A DNA stretch of 43,475 nt, taken from Methylothermaceae bacterium. Lineage in GTDB: Bacteria > Pseudomonadota > Gammaproteobacteria > Methylococcales > Methylothermaceae. Of this stretch, positions 1 through 9,234 are shown in pieces (the first letter of the stretch is position 1; each line of letters opens with the position of its first letter). The DNA lies in assembly GCA_026984375.1 (NCBI GenBank), contig JALSSF010000153.1, positions 1 to 43,475 of the forward strand. Reading direction: 5' to 3'. A model generated the notes under the pieces. That model had not been told where the DNA came from. It saw only the letters and a program-made list of their open reading frames with translations, and did not search any database. Position numbers and translations under genes: made by a program.

Positions 1-1
1 C

Positions 2-206
2 ACGGTCGCCGTGGCCCGGGTGTTGATGCCCGCTTCCCGGATACGGTTGTCGGCGGGGCGGACGGAAATGAGCGACGAACTTCAGGCGCTTTGTTTCCTG
101 GCGGGCGCCAATTCGGTCTTCTACGGCGACCGGCTGTTGACCACCGACAACCCGGAAGCCGATGCCGACCGGCGCCTGTTCGACCGTCTGGGGCTCCGCA
201 TCGCCG

Positions 207-220
<14 letters not shown>
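2..220 (+). CDS. bioB: Biotin synthase, C-terminal fragment (5' end outside window)
   Basis: The last 72 codons of a radical-SAM biotin synthase, which inserts sulfur into dethiobiotin in the final step of biotin synthesis. The visible tail has the family's conserved end: '[18 protein letters not shown]', then '[20 protein letters not shown]', which lines the substrate/[2Fe-2S] barrel. The radical-SAM CxxxCxxC region lies upstream of the window. The stop TGA (218-220) overlaps the bioF start by 14 bp, so the gene heads or joins a bioB-F-H-C operon. The identification rests on strong recall of the BioB C terminus. Confidence 0.93.
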
Positions 221-1345
<1,125 letters not shown>

Positions 1346-1358
<13 letters not shown>

Positions 1359-2098
1359 TGTCAGGACGCGCGGGATCGAGGCCGCCTCTGGTGATGGTGC
1401 CGGGCTGGGGAATGCACAGCGGGATGTGGGGGGAGTTCGCCCGGGCCCTGGCCCGCCATTTCACCCTCGTGCAAGTGGAGTTGCCCGGTCACGGCGCCGC
1501 CCCGTCCCACCGTTCCTGGGATCCGGCCGAATGGCCGGGGGAGCCGGCGCTGCCGGAGGGCGGGGCCTTCTGGCTGGGCTGGTCCCTGGGAGGGCAATTG
1601 CTCACGGCGATAGCCGCTCGGCGGCCGGAACGGGTGCGGGGACTGGTTCTGTTGGCCGCCAATCCCCGCTTCGTCGCCGCCGCGGACTGGCCCGGGATGG
1701 ATCCGCGGCTCTTCGACGCTTTTCGGCGGCAGTTACGCGAGGATCCGCCCGCGACCCTGAGGCGTTTCCTCGGCCTGATCGTCCAGGGGGCCCCGCGCCC
1801 GGTGGCCAGAGCGGCCCGTCGACTGTGGCGGAGCGCGCCACCCCCGGCGCCGGCCGACTTGTGCCGGGGGCTGGATCTGCTGGCCCGGCTCGATTTGCGT
1901 CCCAGTCTGAGGGAAGTCCGCTGCCCGGTGGTGATCGTCGGCGGCGAGGGGGACGCCTTGGTGCCGCGGGAGGCCCTGCGGCGCTCGGCGGCACTTTTCC
2001 CCGAAGCCCACCTCACCATGGTCGGGGCGGGGGGGCACGTTCCCTTTCTGGTGGAGCCTGACTGGTTGGCGGACAGGATTCGAACGGTCTTTCCATGA
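1346..2098 (+). CDS. bioH: Pimeloyl-ACP methyl ester carboxylesterase
   Basis: Alpha/beta hydrolase of 250 residues that removes the methyl ester from pimeloyl-ACP methyl ester, ending the BioC-BioH pimelate route. The catalytic triad is visible: Ser80 in 'GWSLGG', Asp203 in 'GEGDALVP' and His231 in 'GGHVPF'. 'PGWGMHSGMW' near residue 19 forms the oxyanion loop. ATG 1346 lies inside the bioF end; translation upstream of it in this frame looks like a shadow of bioF. Its stop shares ATGA with the bioC start at 2095. Confidence 0.93.
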
Positions 2099-2865
2099 AT
2101 CTCGACAAGCGCTGGCTGCGCCGCTCGTTTTCGGCAGCGGCCGCCGACTACGATCGCCTGGCCGCGCTGCAACGCCGCATCGGCGAGCGGTTGTTGACCG
2201 GGTTGCCCCGGCTCCTCCCGGCCGGGGCGCTGGTCGATGTCGGTGCCGGGACCGGCTGGTGTGCGGAGCGGCTCCGGTACCGTTATCCCGGCGCCGAGGT
2301 CCTGTTGGTCGATATCGCCGAGGCCATGCTGCACCAGGCCAGGAAACGCCTGAAGGACGAGGCGGCCTATCTCGTGGCCGATGCCGAACGCCTGCCGCTG
2401 GTGGATGGCAGTGCCGCCCTGATCGTCAGCAATCTGGCTCTGCAATGGTGTCCCGATCCCCGCCGGGCCGTCGAAGCGATGGCACGGGCGCTGCGTCCCG
2501 GGGGGCGGTTGCTGTTGTCCACTTTCGCCGCCGGCACCTTGGCCGAGTTGCGTCAGGCCTGGGCCCGGGTGGATCGTTACAGCCACGTCAACGAATTCCT
2601 TGCGGTGCCTGCCTTGGAGGGACTGCTCCGGGAAGCGGGGTTCCGCACCTGGCAGGTCGACGCCGAGACCCTCAGATGCCGTTATCCCTCCCTCGCGGCC
2701 CTGTTTCGGGAACTCAAAGGGATCGGAGCCCACAACGTCACCCGTGACCGTCCCCGCCATCTCCTGGGAAAAGGGCGTCTGCGCTGCCTGGAAGCTGCTT
2801 ATTCCCGGGAAAACGGGGCGGTGGTCGCCAGCTTCGTTCCCGCCTATGTCATCGCCGTCAAGTGA
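2095..2865 (+). CDS. bioC: Malonyl-ACP O-methyltransferase
   Basis: SAM-dependent methyltransferase of 256 residues that methylates malonyl-ACP so that fatty acid synthase can extend it to pimeloyl-ACP methyl ester. It starts 'MNLDKRWLRRSFSAAAADYD', the typical BioC N terminus with the 'FSxAAxxYD' signature. The SAM-binding motif I is 'LVDVGAGTGWCAERL'. 'SNLALQWCPDP' is the BioC motif following the substrate loop. It is coupled to bioH through ATGA. No bioD follows: the 3' end runs 22 bp into the convergent ctaG-type gene. Confidence 0.93.
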   Translation: MNLDKRWLRRSFSAAAADYDRLAALQRRIGERLLTGLPRLLPAGALVDVGAGTGWCAERLRYRYPGAEVLLVDIAEAMLHQARKRLKDEAAYLVADAERLPLVDGSAALIVSNLALQWCPDPRRAVEAMARALRPGGRLLLSTFAAGTLAELRQAWARVDRYSHVNEFLAVPALEGLLREAGFRTWQVDAETLRCRYPSLAALFRELKGIGAHNVTRDRPRHLLGKGRLRCLEAAYSRENGAVVASFVPAYVIAVK

Positions 2866-3803
2866 CGGCGGGCGGACGGGCCGGTGATCGTTTTGCGCTC
2901 CGCACGGATCCACACCAGGAAAACCACGGCCGTACCCACGACGCCCATCATCGCTCCCGGACCCCAGATCAGGATCCCGCCCAACTGCTGATCCAGCAGG
3001 CGGTCGATGTGCCAGCGCCCGCCCAGGACGTCGTAGACCTGATACAGGGGAAACTTGCTCAGAGTGATGAAGGCGCCCAGGAGGGTGTTGGGGACGGTGA
3101 CGATCCACAGGACGATGAGGCGGAGGCCATAGGAGAGCCGGGCCTGTTTTCCCCGGGGGTCGGCGATCAGCCACCAGAAGAAGAATCCGGTGACGATCAT
3201 GCTCAGATGCATCAGATCGTGCAGCCAAGGTTCCAGAACGGCGCGGTCGTGCCAGGGGGGGATCTGCCAGACGACCAGGGTGGCGATGAACAGCACCGGG
3301 GCCACCAGGGGATGGCTCAGGAAACGGTACAGGGCCTGGACGGTTCCGCTGCGGATCGAGGGGGCCAGCAGGAAATGGCGCACCGGTCCGGGCAAGCCTT
3401 GGATCAGGGGCGCCAGCGGCATTCCCAGGATGACCAGCAAGGGTCCGAAGACCCGCAGTAGCAGGTGTTCGATCTGATGCACGAACAGAAAATGGTCGGA
3501 CAAAAATTCGACGGGCGATTGGAGTGCGATCAGGAAACACAGCATTCCCGAAACGAAAGCGAGGGTTTGCCCGGTGACGACGCGCCGTCCCTGCCGGTAA
3601 CGGCGCCACCAGCCCCGACAATAGACGATCAGGGTGATCAGCCAGGGGAGGGCGATGGACGGGGTCCACTGCCAGGCCTGCCATGGATTTTCCGCGCCGG
3701 AGATGCCGTGGGCCGCTGTGGTGAGCGGCAGAAGCGCCAGTGATAGGAAAAGCTCCGGTTTTATTCGCTTCGGGGACGAAAAACGGTTGGTCTGCTTGAG
3801 CAT
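2844..3803 (-). CDS. ctaG: Cytochrome c oxidase assembly factor, CtaG (caa3/DUF1404) family
   Basis: Polytopic inner-membrane protein of 319 residues, read leftward. It has an N-terminal hydrophobic stretch and several membrane helices. Conserved His-containing segments resemble the caa3_CtaG family: 'FLFVHQIEHLLLRVFGPLL' and 'WLHDLMHLSMIVTGFFFWW'. Bacillus CtaG is needed for caa3 oxidase assembly, probably for copper delivery. This family is unrelated to the Cox11-type 'CtaG' of alphaproteobacteria. It diverges from the cox operon and converges on bioC with a 22-bp overlap. The role is inferred from family and context; the exact substrate is unknown. Confidence 0.85.
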   Translation of the reverse strand: MLKQTNRFSSPKRIKPELFLSLALLPLTTAAHGISGAENPWQAWQWTPSIALPWLITLIVYCRGWWRRYRQGRRVVTGQTLAFVSGMLCFLIALQSPVEFLSDHFLFVHQIEHLLLRVFGPLLVILGMPLAPLIQGLPGPVRHFLLAPSIRSGTVQALYRFLSHPLVAPVLFIATLVVWQIPPWHDRAVLEPWLHDLMHLSMIVTGFFFWWLIADPRGKQARLSYGLRLIVLWIVTVPNTLLGAFITLSKFPLYQVYDVLGGRWHIDRLLDQQLGGILIWGPGAMMGVVGTAVVFLVWIRAERKTITGPSARRHLTAMT

Positions 3804-3824
3804 GAGGATTCCATAAGGTACATT
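3796..3824 (+). promoter_or_regulatory. Possible promoter for the DUF2244-cox operon
   Basis: TTGAGC (3796-3801) and TACATT (3819-3824) are separated by 17 bp, each matching 4 of 6 bases of the sigma-70 hexamers. They lie in the short AT-rich gap between the divergent ctaG and DUF2244 genes. The -35 overlaps the ctaG start codon. The call is weak and has no other support. Confidence 0.3.
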
Positions 3825-3856
3825 AAAAAAGATTTAAATTGGGGGTTTCGGCGTCG

Positions 3857-4324
3857 ATGATCCAACGGCAGTCCCTCGGTCACGGCGGTGAATACCGCCT
3901 GGTCCTGCGGCCGAACGCGTCGTTGACTCCCGGCCAGGCCAGGCTTCTGGTGGGATTGCTCGGTTTGATGATGGCGGTCATCGGATTTGGGTTTGCCGCA
4001 GTGGGTGCCTGGTTGGTGCTGCCGTTTTCCGGCGGGGAGTTATTGTTGCTCATCTACGCGCTGAGTTGTAGTATGCGCTGGAGTGCTGCTCGCGAGGTGA
4101 TCACCATCGGTCAGGATAAGGTGTTCATCGAAAAGGGGGTGGAAGGAGAGCAGCGCTACCAATTTCCGCGCGCCTGGCTCCAGATCGACTGGCGTCCGGG
4201 ACCGATGCCGCATCTGCTGGTCGGCTCCCACGGCAAGTGGGTGGAGGTCGGCACCTTCCTGGGGGAAGAAGAGAAGCGGGCCCTGGCAAGAACATTACAA
4301 CAAGCCCGCAGCCTGGAATTCTAA
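3857..4324 (+). CDS. DUF2244 membrane protein
   Basis: Small integral membrane protein of 155 residues, recognised as DUF2244 family; function unknown. Two hydrophobic helices are visible at about residues 30-75 ('LLGLMMAVIGFGFAAVGAWL' and the following stretch). A soluble C-terminal half ends 'VGTFLGEEEKRALARTL', typical of the family. ATG 3857 was preferred over TTG 3839 because GGGGG at 3841-3845 can serve as a ribosome site for the ATG while the TTG has none. DUF2244 genes often sit beside cox genes, which suggests an oxidase-related role (inference). Confidence 0.8.
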   Translation: MIQRQSLGHGGEYRLVLRPNASLTPGQARLLVGLLGLMMAVIGFGFAAVGAWLVLPFSGGELLLLIYALSCSMRWSAAREVITIGQDKVFIEKGVEGEQRYQFPRAWLQIDWRPGPMPHLLVGSHGKWVEVGTFLGEEEKRALARTLQQARSLEF

Positions 4325-4363
4325 ACTCGTTTCCGTGGTTGCAAAACTTGAGGGGAGTGCTCC

Positions 4364-5494
4364 GTGATTTTACATAATCTCAAGCGGTTGTTTGTCTTTT
4401 TGGTTCTGGTTTCGTTGGGGGAAGCGGCCCGGGCCGACTATGCCGTGAACATTCCGGTGGGTCCGACGGAAACCAGCCGGCTGATCTACGGCTTCCACAT
4501 GTACGCCATCTGGGTGTGTGTCGGCATCGCCGTGGTGGTATTCGGGGTGATGTTCTATTCCATCATCCATCACCGCAAGTCCAAGAACCCCGTTCCTGCC
4601 ACCTTCCACGAGAACACCACCCTGGAGATCGTCTGGACGGTGATCCCGGTGTTGATTCTGATCGGTCTGGCGGTACCCGCCACCAAGGCGCTGATCAAGA
4701 TCGAGGATACCAGCGGCGCGGAAATGACGATCAAAGTCACCGGTTATCAGTGGAAGTGGCACTACGAATATCCGGAAGAGGGAATCCAGTTCTTCAGTAG
4801 CCTGGACGAAGCCAGCAACCGGGCCCGGCAGTTGGGTTCCGGCATCGACCCGGAGACCGTCCCCCATTACCTGCTCGAAGTGGACCATCCGCTGGTCGTT
4901 CCTGTCAATACCAAGATCCGCTTTCTGATCACCGCTGCCGATGTCATTCATGCCTGGTGGGTGCCGGCGTTCGGCTGGAAGAAAGACGCCATTCCGGGCT
5001 TCATGAACGCCGCCTGGGTCGAGATCGAAAAACCCGGCGTCTATCGCGGCCAGTGTGCGGAACTGTGCGGCAGGGATCACGGCTACATGCCGATCGTGGT
5101 GAAGGCGGTCACCAAGGACGAATACCGGGCCTGGGTGGCGCAATGGAAGCAGGAACACGCGGCCCGCAAGGCGGAAGAGGCGCAATGGACCATGGAGGTG
5201 GCGTTGAAGCGGGGCAGGGAGGTCTACAACACCCATTGTGTCAGCTGCCACCAAGTTGACGGCAGCGGCGTTCCCGGAACCTTCCCGGCCCTGGCCGGCA
5301 GCGCGGTTGCGACCGGCGAGGTGGATCGGGTCATCGACATCGTGTTGGAAGGGAAGGGGGCGATGCCCGCCTTCGGCAAGGATGAAAACATCAGCGATGC
5401 CGATCTGGCCGCGGTGATCACCTACGTGCGCAATGCCTTCGGCAATCAGGTCGGCGACCTGGTGAAGCCGGACGACATTGCCGATGTGCGCTGA
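4364..5494 (+). CDS. ctaC: Cytochrome c oxidase subunit II with fused cytochrome c domain
   Basis: CuA subunit of a heme-copper oxidase, 376 residues. A signal peptide ends near 'ARADYAVN'. Two membrane helices follow (about 42-68 and 86-108), then the periplasmic cupredoxin domain. CuA ligands are His196 ('VIHAWWVP') and 'CAELCGRDHGYM' (Cys231, Glu233, Cys235, His239, Met242). A C-terminal class I cytochrome c domain carries 'CVSCH' (292-296), with Met334 in 'AMPAFG' as the likely axial ligand. The fusion is the caa3-type arrangement, so the enzyme should take electrons through its own heme c. The start is GTG with a strong GAGGGGAG site upstream. Confidence 0.95.
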   Translation: MILHNLKRLFVFLVLVSLGEAARADYAVNIPVGPTETSRLIYGFHMYAIWVCVGIAVVVFGVMFYSIIHHRKSKNPVPATFHENTTLEIVWTVIPVLILIGLAVPATKALIKIEDTSGAEMTIKVTGYQWKWHYEYPEEGIQFFSSLDEASNRARQLGSGIDPETVPHYLLEVDHPLVVPVNTKIRFLITAADVIHAWWVPAFGWKKDAIPGFMNAAWVEIEKPGVYRGQCAELCGRDHGYMPIVVKAVTKDEYRAWVAQWKQEHAARKAEEAQWTMEVALKRGREVYNTHCVSCHQVDGSGVPGTFPALAGSAVATGEVDRVIDIVLEGKGAMPAFGKDENISDADLAAVITYVRNAFGNQVGDLVKPDDIADVR

Positions 5495-5526
5495 ATGATT
5501 TGGTCTTCAAAGAAGAGGTAAAGGAA

Positions 5527-7134
5527 ATGGCAACGGTAGCAGACACGCATGGCGCAGAACACGAACACGGTCCTGCGAAGGGTATCCTTAGGTGGATCAC
5601 CACCACCAATCACAAGGACATCGGTACCCTGTACCTGACGTTCGCGATGATCATGTTCCTGGTGGGCGGTACCATGGCCCTGATCATCCGCGCCGAGCTC
5701 TATCAGCCTGGCCTGCAATTGGTCGATCCCCACTTCTTCAATCAGATGACCACCCTGCACGCCTTGATCATGGTGTTCGGCGCGGTGATGCCGGCGTTCG
5801 CCGGTTTCGCCAACTGGATGATCCCCCCCATGATCGGGGCGCCGGACATGGCCCTGCCCCGCCTGAACAACTGGAGCTTCTGGATCCTTCCGTTCGCCGC
5901 CACTTTGTTGTCGGCGACGCTGTTCATGGACGGGGGTGCGGTGGCCTCGGGCTGGACCCTGTATCCGCCCCTGGTTCTGCAATTTGGCAACGCCCTGCCG
6001 TTCACCATCTTCAGCGTCCACCTGCTGGGGATCTCGTCGATTCTGGCGTCGATCAACATCATCGTCACTATCTTCAACCTGCGCGCTCCCGGATTGACGA
6101 TGATGAAGATGCCGATGTTCTGCTGGACCTGGCTGATCACCGCCTTTCTGCTGATTCTGGTGATGCCGGTGCTGGCCGGGGCGGTCACCATGCTGTTGTT
6201 CGACAAGTTCTTCGACACCAGCTTCTTCGACGCCGCCGGCGGTGGGGATCCGGTGCTGTTCCAGCATTTGTTCTGGTTCTTCGGCCATCCCGAGGTTTAC
6301 ATCATCATCCTGCCGGCCTTCGGGATCATCTCCCAGGTCATCCCGACCTTTTCCCGCAAACCGTTGTTCGGCAAGAACTCCATGATTTTCGCTACCGCGG
6401 TGATCGGCTTCCTGTCCTTCATCGTCTGGGCCCATCACCAGTTCACCGTGGGAATGCCGGTGCCGGCCGAACTGTACTTCATGTACGCCACCATGCTGAT
6501 CGCCGTGCCCACCGGGGTGAAGGTGTTCAACTGGCTGGCCACCATGTGGAAGGGATCCTTGACCTTCGAGACCCCGATGCTCCACGCCCTGGGTTTTCTG
6601 GTGCTGTTCGTGTTGGGCGGTTTCACCGGCATCATGATGTCCCAGGTGCCGGCGGATCTGTATTATCACGACAACTATTTCATCGTCGCCCACTTTCACT
6701 ACACCCTGGTGGGCGGCGGGGTATTCGGCATCTTCGCCGGCCTGTTCTACTGGCTGCCGAAGTGGACCGGTACCATGTACGACGAGAAGTTGGGCAAGCT
6801 GCACTTCTGGCTGTCGTTCCTCGGCTTCAACCTGCTGTTCATGCCCCAGCATTTCCTGGGACTGGCCGGCATGCCGCGGCGGATTCCCGACTACGCCGTA
6901 CAGTTCACCGAGTTCAACCAGATGTCCACGGTGGGGGCCTTCATCTTCGGCTTCACCCAGTTGCTGCTGATCTATATCGTCTACAAGTGCGTCAAGGGTG
7001 AAGGCGAAAAGGTCGGCGACGAGGTCTGGGAAGGGGCCAAGTCCCACGGTCTGGAGTGGAACCTGCCGTCACCGATGCCCTATCACCATTCCTTCGAAGG
7101 CATCGACATTCAAAAAGCCGTGGCGGACGAGTGA
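5527..7134 (+). CDS. ctaD: Cytochrome c oxidase subunit I
   Basis: Catalytic subunit of an A-type heme-copper oxidase, 535 residues and 12 expected membrane helices. It reduces O2 at the heme a3/CuB centre and pumps protons. Visible ligands: His79 and His391 for the low-spin heme, His389 for heme a3, and His254, His303 and His304 for CuB. 'GHPEVY' (253-258) holds the D-channel Glu256 and the cross-linked Tyr258. Lys332 fits the K-channel. I chose ATG 5527 (GAGG at 5515-5518) over TTG 5500. The gene lies 32 bp after ctaC. All key residues are intact. Confidence 0.96.
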   Translation: MATVADTHGAEHEHGPAKGILRWITTTNHKDIGTLYLTFAMIMFLVGGTMALIIRAELYQPGLQLVDPHFFNQMTTLHALIMVFGAVMPAFAGFANWMIPPMIGAPDMALPRLNNWSFWILPFAATLLSATLFMDGGAVASGWTLYPPLVLQFGNALPFTIFSVHLLGISSILASINIIVTIFNLRAPGLTMMKMPMFCWTWLITAFLLILVMPVLAGAVTMLLFDKFFDTSFFDAAGGGDPVLFQHLFWFFGHPEVYIIILPAFGIISQVIPTFSRKPLFGKNSMIFATAVIGFLSFIVWAHHQFTVGMPVPAELYFMYATMLIAVPTGVKVFNWLATMWKGSLTFETPMLHALGFLVLFVLGGFTGIMMSQVPADLYYHDNYFIVAHFHYTLVGGGVFGIFAGLFYWLPKWTGTMYDEKLGKLHFWLSFLGFNLLFMPQHFLGLAGMPRRIPDYAVQFTEFNQMSTVGAFIFGFTQLLLIYIVYKCVKGEGEKVGDEVWEGAKSHGLEWNLPSPMPYHHSFEGIDIQKAVADE

Positions 7135-7140
7135 TGGCAC

Positions 7141-7163
7141 CGCCCCGCCTGCCGGGCGGGGCG
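7141..7163 (+). other. Perfect 9-bp stem-loop between ctaD and the small cox gene
   Basis: CGCCCCGCC (7141-7149) and GGCGGGGCG (7155-7163) pair perfectly around a TGCCG loop, 6 bp after the ctaD stop. No T-run follows, so it is not an intrinsic terminator. It may protect or set a processing point in the cox mRNA (inference), and it lies just upstream of the 38-codon gene. Confidence 0.6.
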
Positions 7164-7174
7164 TCGTTCGATGG

Positions 7175-7291
7175 ATGGAAAAGCGTTTGCGCAAGAAGAA
7201 TCTGTATCTGGCCATCGCCTTGGGGCTGATCGCATTGCTGTTCTACGTGTTGGCGCTGCTGAACGTGTTCGAATGGCTGCTGGGGCGTTGA
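7175..7291 (+). CDS. 38-residue single-pass membrane peptide in the cox operon
   Basis: A short gene starting 'MEKRLRKKNLYLAIALGL' and ending 'NVFEWLLGR'. A basic cytoplasmic N terminus is followed by one hydrophobic helix at about residues 10-32. The layout matches the small oxidase assembly peptides found between ctaD and the Cox11 or subunit III gene in many proteobacteria; I infer the role from that resemblance and its position. The start ATG at 7175 lacks an obvious ribosome site, so translation could depend on coupling or on the hairpin upstream. No Cox11 gene sits here. Confidence 0.65.
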   Translation: MEKRLRKKNLYLAIALGLIALLFYVLALLNVFEWLLGR

Positions 7292-7328
7292 GCACGACGA
7301 TAAATAAAGTGAGCGAAAGGGGAGAGTC

Positions 7329-8201
7329 ATGACATCTGCAACGGGTAGCTATTATCTGCCGCACCAGGCCAAATGGCCGATCCTGGCCTCGACCGGTCTG
7401 TTCTTTTTCGTTGGTGGTTTCGCCGCCAAACTGATCGGCATCGGCGCCGGGACCTTCTTCATGGTGCTGGGGCTGCTTATCATCGTCGGCATGATGGTTG
7501 GCTGGTTCGGCGAAGTCATCAACGAAGGACTGCAGGGGCTTTACAATCCCCAGGTGGAGCGTTCCTTCCGCTGGGGCATGATCTGGTTCATCGCCTCGGA
7601 GGTCATGTTCTTCGCCTGCTTCTTCGGCAGCCTGTTCTATTTTCGCGCTTACGTCATCCCCTGGCTGGGGGGTGAGGGGACCACGGGGGTGGGTGCCTTC
7701 ACCCACCTGCTCTGGCCCGATTTCAAGCCGGAATGGCCCACCAACGGACCGGCGCGTGTCGGTGGTGAATTCGAGCCCATGGAAGCCTGGGGTATCCCGG
7801 CGCTCAACACCCTGATCCTGCTTTCCAGTGGGGCGACGGTGACCTGGGCCCATTGGGGGCTGCTGAAAAACGACCGCTCTCAGTTCGTCAAGGGACTGAT
7901 CGCCACCATCGCCCTCGGTCTGGCTTTCGTCGCTCTGCAGGCGTACGAGTACTATCATGCCTATACCGAGATGGGTCTGACCCTGGGGGCCGGCATCTAC
8001 GGTTCGACCTTTTTTCTCCTGACCGGATTCCACGGTTTCCACGTCACCATCGGCGCTATCTTTCTGACCGTCGTCCTCCTCCGGGCGCTGCGGGGTCATT
8101 TCGATCCCGACCATCATTTCGCCTTTGAGGCGGCCGCCTGGTACTGGCACTTCGTCGACGTGGTCTGGTTGGGGCTGTTCATCTTCGTCTATTGGCTTTG
8201 A
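7329..8201 (+). CDS. ctaE: Cytochrome c oxidase subunit III
   Basis: Integral membrane subunit of 290 residues with seven predicted helices. It stabilises subunit I and the proton uptake path. Family hallmarks seen: 'RWGMIWFIASEVMFFACFFG' with the conserved Glu near the middle of a helix, 'TLILLSSGATVTWAHW', 'LTGFHGFHVTIGAIFL', and the end 'AAWYWHFVDVVWLGLFIFVY'. The ATG at 7329 is preceded by GGGGAGAG. A bidirectional terminator follows directly, so this is the last gene of the ctaC-D-E transcript. Confidence 0.96.
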   Translation: MTSATGSYYLPHQAKWPILASTGLFFFVGGFAAKLIGIGAGTFFMVLGLLIIVGMMVGWFGEVINEGLQGLYNPQVERSFRWGMIWFIASEVMFFACFFGSLFYFRAYVIPWLGGEGTTGVGAFTHLLWPDFKPEWPTNGPARVGGEFEPMEAWGIPALNTLILLSSGATVTWAHWGLLKNDRSQFVKGLIATIALGLAFVALQAYEYYHAYTEMGLTLGAGIYGSTFFLLTGFHGFHVTIGAIFLTVVLLRALRGHFDPDHHFAFEAAAWYWHFVDVVWLGLFIFVYWL

Positions 8202-8216
8202 ACCTGGCCGTTCAGA

Positions 8217-8250
8217 CGAAAAAGGCGCTACCGGAGTAGCGCCTTTTTTT
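8217..8250 (+). terminator. Bidirectional intrinsic terminator between ctaE and the DUF2909 gene
   Basis: AAAGGCGCTA (8221-8230) pairs with TAGCGCCTTT (8237-8246) around CCGGAG, with a T-run on the right and an A-run on the left. It therefore works in both directions for two convergent genes. The stop codon of the minus-strand DUF2909 gene (8228-8230) lies inside the stem. Confidence 0.88.
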
Positions 8251-8470
8251 GTGGCTGGGGCATCTGGCCGATACCGTGGGGTTTGATCCAGCCCTGACTG
8301 GCGGCGAACAACAGGAAGAAAAACAGGACTAACGACAGGGAAATGCGCGTGGTCAAAGCCTTGACGGTGCGTGGCGAGCGGTTTTTGTCGTGGATGAGAT
8401 AGTAGAGGGCCGACCCCAGACTGATGACGATGGCGAGAAAGGCCGCGAGGATAAAGAGCTTGGTGAGCAT
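8228..8470 (-). CDS. DUF2909 twin transmembrane protein
   Basis: 80-residue membrane protein, read leftward, with two hydrophobic helices at about residues 5-27 and 41-62 separated by a basic loop ('HDKNRSPRTVKALTTRIS'). This is the DUF2909 layout; the family is usually encoded near SURF1 and cox genes and its function is unknown. Only 26 bp separate its start from the SURF1 start on the other strand. Its stop codon is TAG inside the terminator stem. Confidence 0.8.
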   Translation of the reverse strand: MLTKLFILAAFLAIVISLGSALYYLIHDKNRSPRTVKALTTRISLSLVLFFFLLFAASQGWIKPHGIGQMPQPQKKALLR

Positions 8471-8496
8471 GACGTTACCCCGGAATTAAAGCAGTT

Positions 8497-9234
8497 ATGG
8501 TAAGGAGCGGTGTGGGGGTTTTCAAACCCGGCTTTACGATCACCCTTTTGACGGCGGCGGCTGTGACGGTGTTCCTGGCTTTGGGAAACTGGCAATTGCG
8601 GCGGGCGGCGGAGAAACAGGCGCTGCTGGACTTGCAGACACGGCAGCTGCAGTTGCCCCCGATCCGGTTGCAGGGCGGGGAATCGCTGGCGCGACTGGGG
8701 CGCTACCGGCGGGTGGTCGTTACCGGTACCTGGGATCCGGAACATCAGTTTCTTCTCGATGGCCGGATCCATCAGGGGCGGGCCGGTTACGAGGTATTGA
8801 CGCCCCTGCAGCTCGATGGCGACGGGGTGATCCTGGTCAATCGCGGCTGGGTGCCGGCTTCTGGGGACCGGTACCGCTTGCCTCCGGTGACTGTGACCAA
8901 GCGTCGGGTGACCGTTCGAGGCCGGGTGGACCGCTTTCCCCAAGCCGGCATGGATTTGCCCGGAATGCGCCAGCCGACGCCCGGCTGGCCTGCCGTGGTG
9001 CAGATTTTGGAGCCCCGGATCGCCGCCGCCCGCCTGGGAAAGACGGTGGCCGATTACCAGATCAAAATGGATCCTGATCTTCCCGATGGTTACCTGCGGG
9101 ATTGGCGCCTGGAGCACGTTCGTCCCCAGCGCCACATTGGTTATGCCATCCAGTGGTTCAGCTTCGCGGCGATCGCCCTCGGGCTTTGGATTTGGCACGG
9201 TGTGAAACGGGCCAGGAGGCAAATTGAACGATAA
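8497..9234 (+). CDS. SURF1-family oxidase assembly protein
   Basis: SURF1 homologue of 245 residues, involved in placing heme A into oxidase subunit I. It has two terminal membrane helices (about 13-30 and 215-233) flanking a periplasmic domain. Family signatures are 'LGNWQLRRAAEKQALL' after helix 1, 'RYRRVVVTGTWDPEHQFLLD' and 'VILVNRGWVP', and the end 'RHIGYAIQWFSFAAIALGLW'. The start is uncertain: ATG 8497 is used here, but GTG 8512 sits 4 bp after a good AAGGAG and would give a more typical N terminus. The next gene overlaps the end by 11 bp. Confidence 0.92.
   Translation: MVRSGVGVFKPGFTITLLTAAAVTVFLALGNWQLRRAAEKQALLDLQTRQLQLPPIRLQGGESLARLGRYRRVVVTGTWDPEHQFLLDGRIHQGRAGYEVLTPLQLDGDGVILVNRGWVPASGDRYRLPPVTVTKRRVTVRGRVDRFPQAGMDLPGMRQPTPGWPAVVQILEPRIAAARLGKTVADYQIKMDPDLPDGYLRDWRLEHVRPQRHIGYAIQWFSFAAIALGLWIWHGVKRARRQIER

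Noticed and set aside
162-206. Longer bioF start at ATG 162
   Set aside because: It would add 15 residues that only translate the bioB end in another frame. GTG 207 gives family length and PLP lysine at residue 236.
3839-3856. TTG 3839 as the start of the DUF2244 gene
   Set aside because: No ribosome site precedes it; ATG 3857 has a GGGGG upstream.
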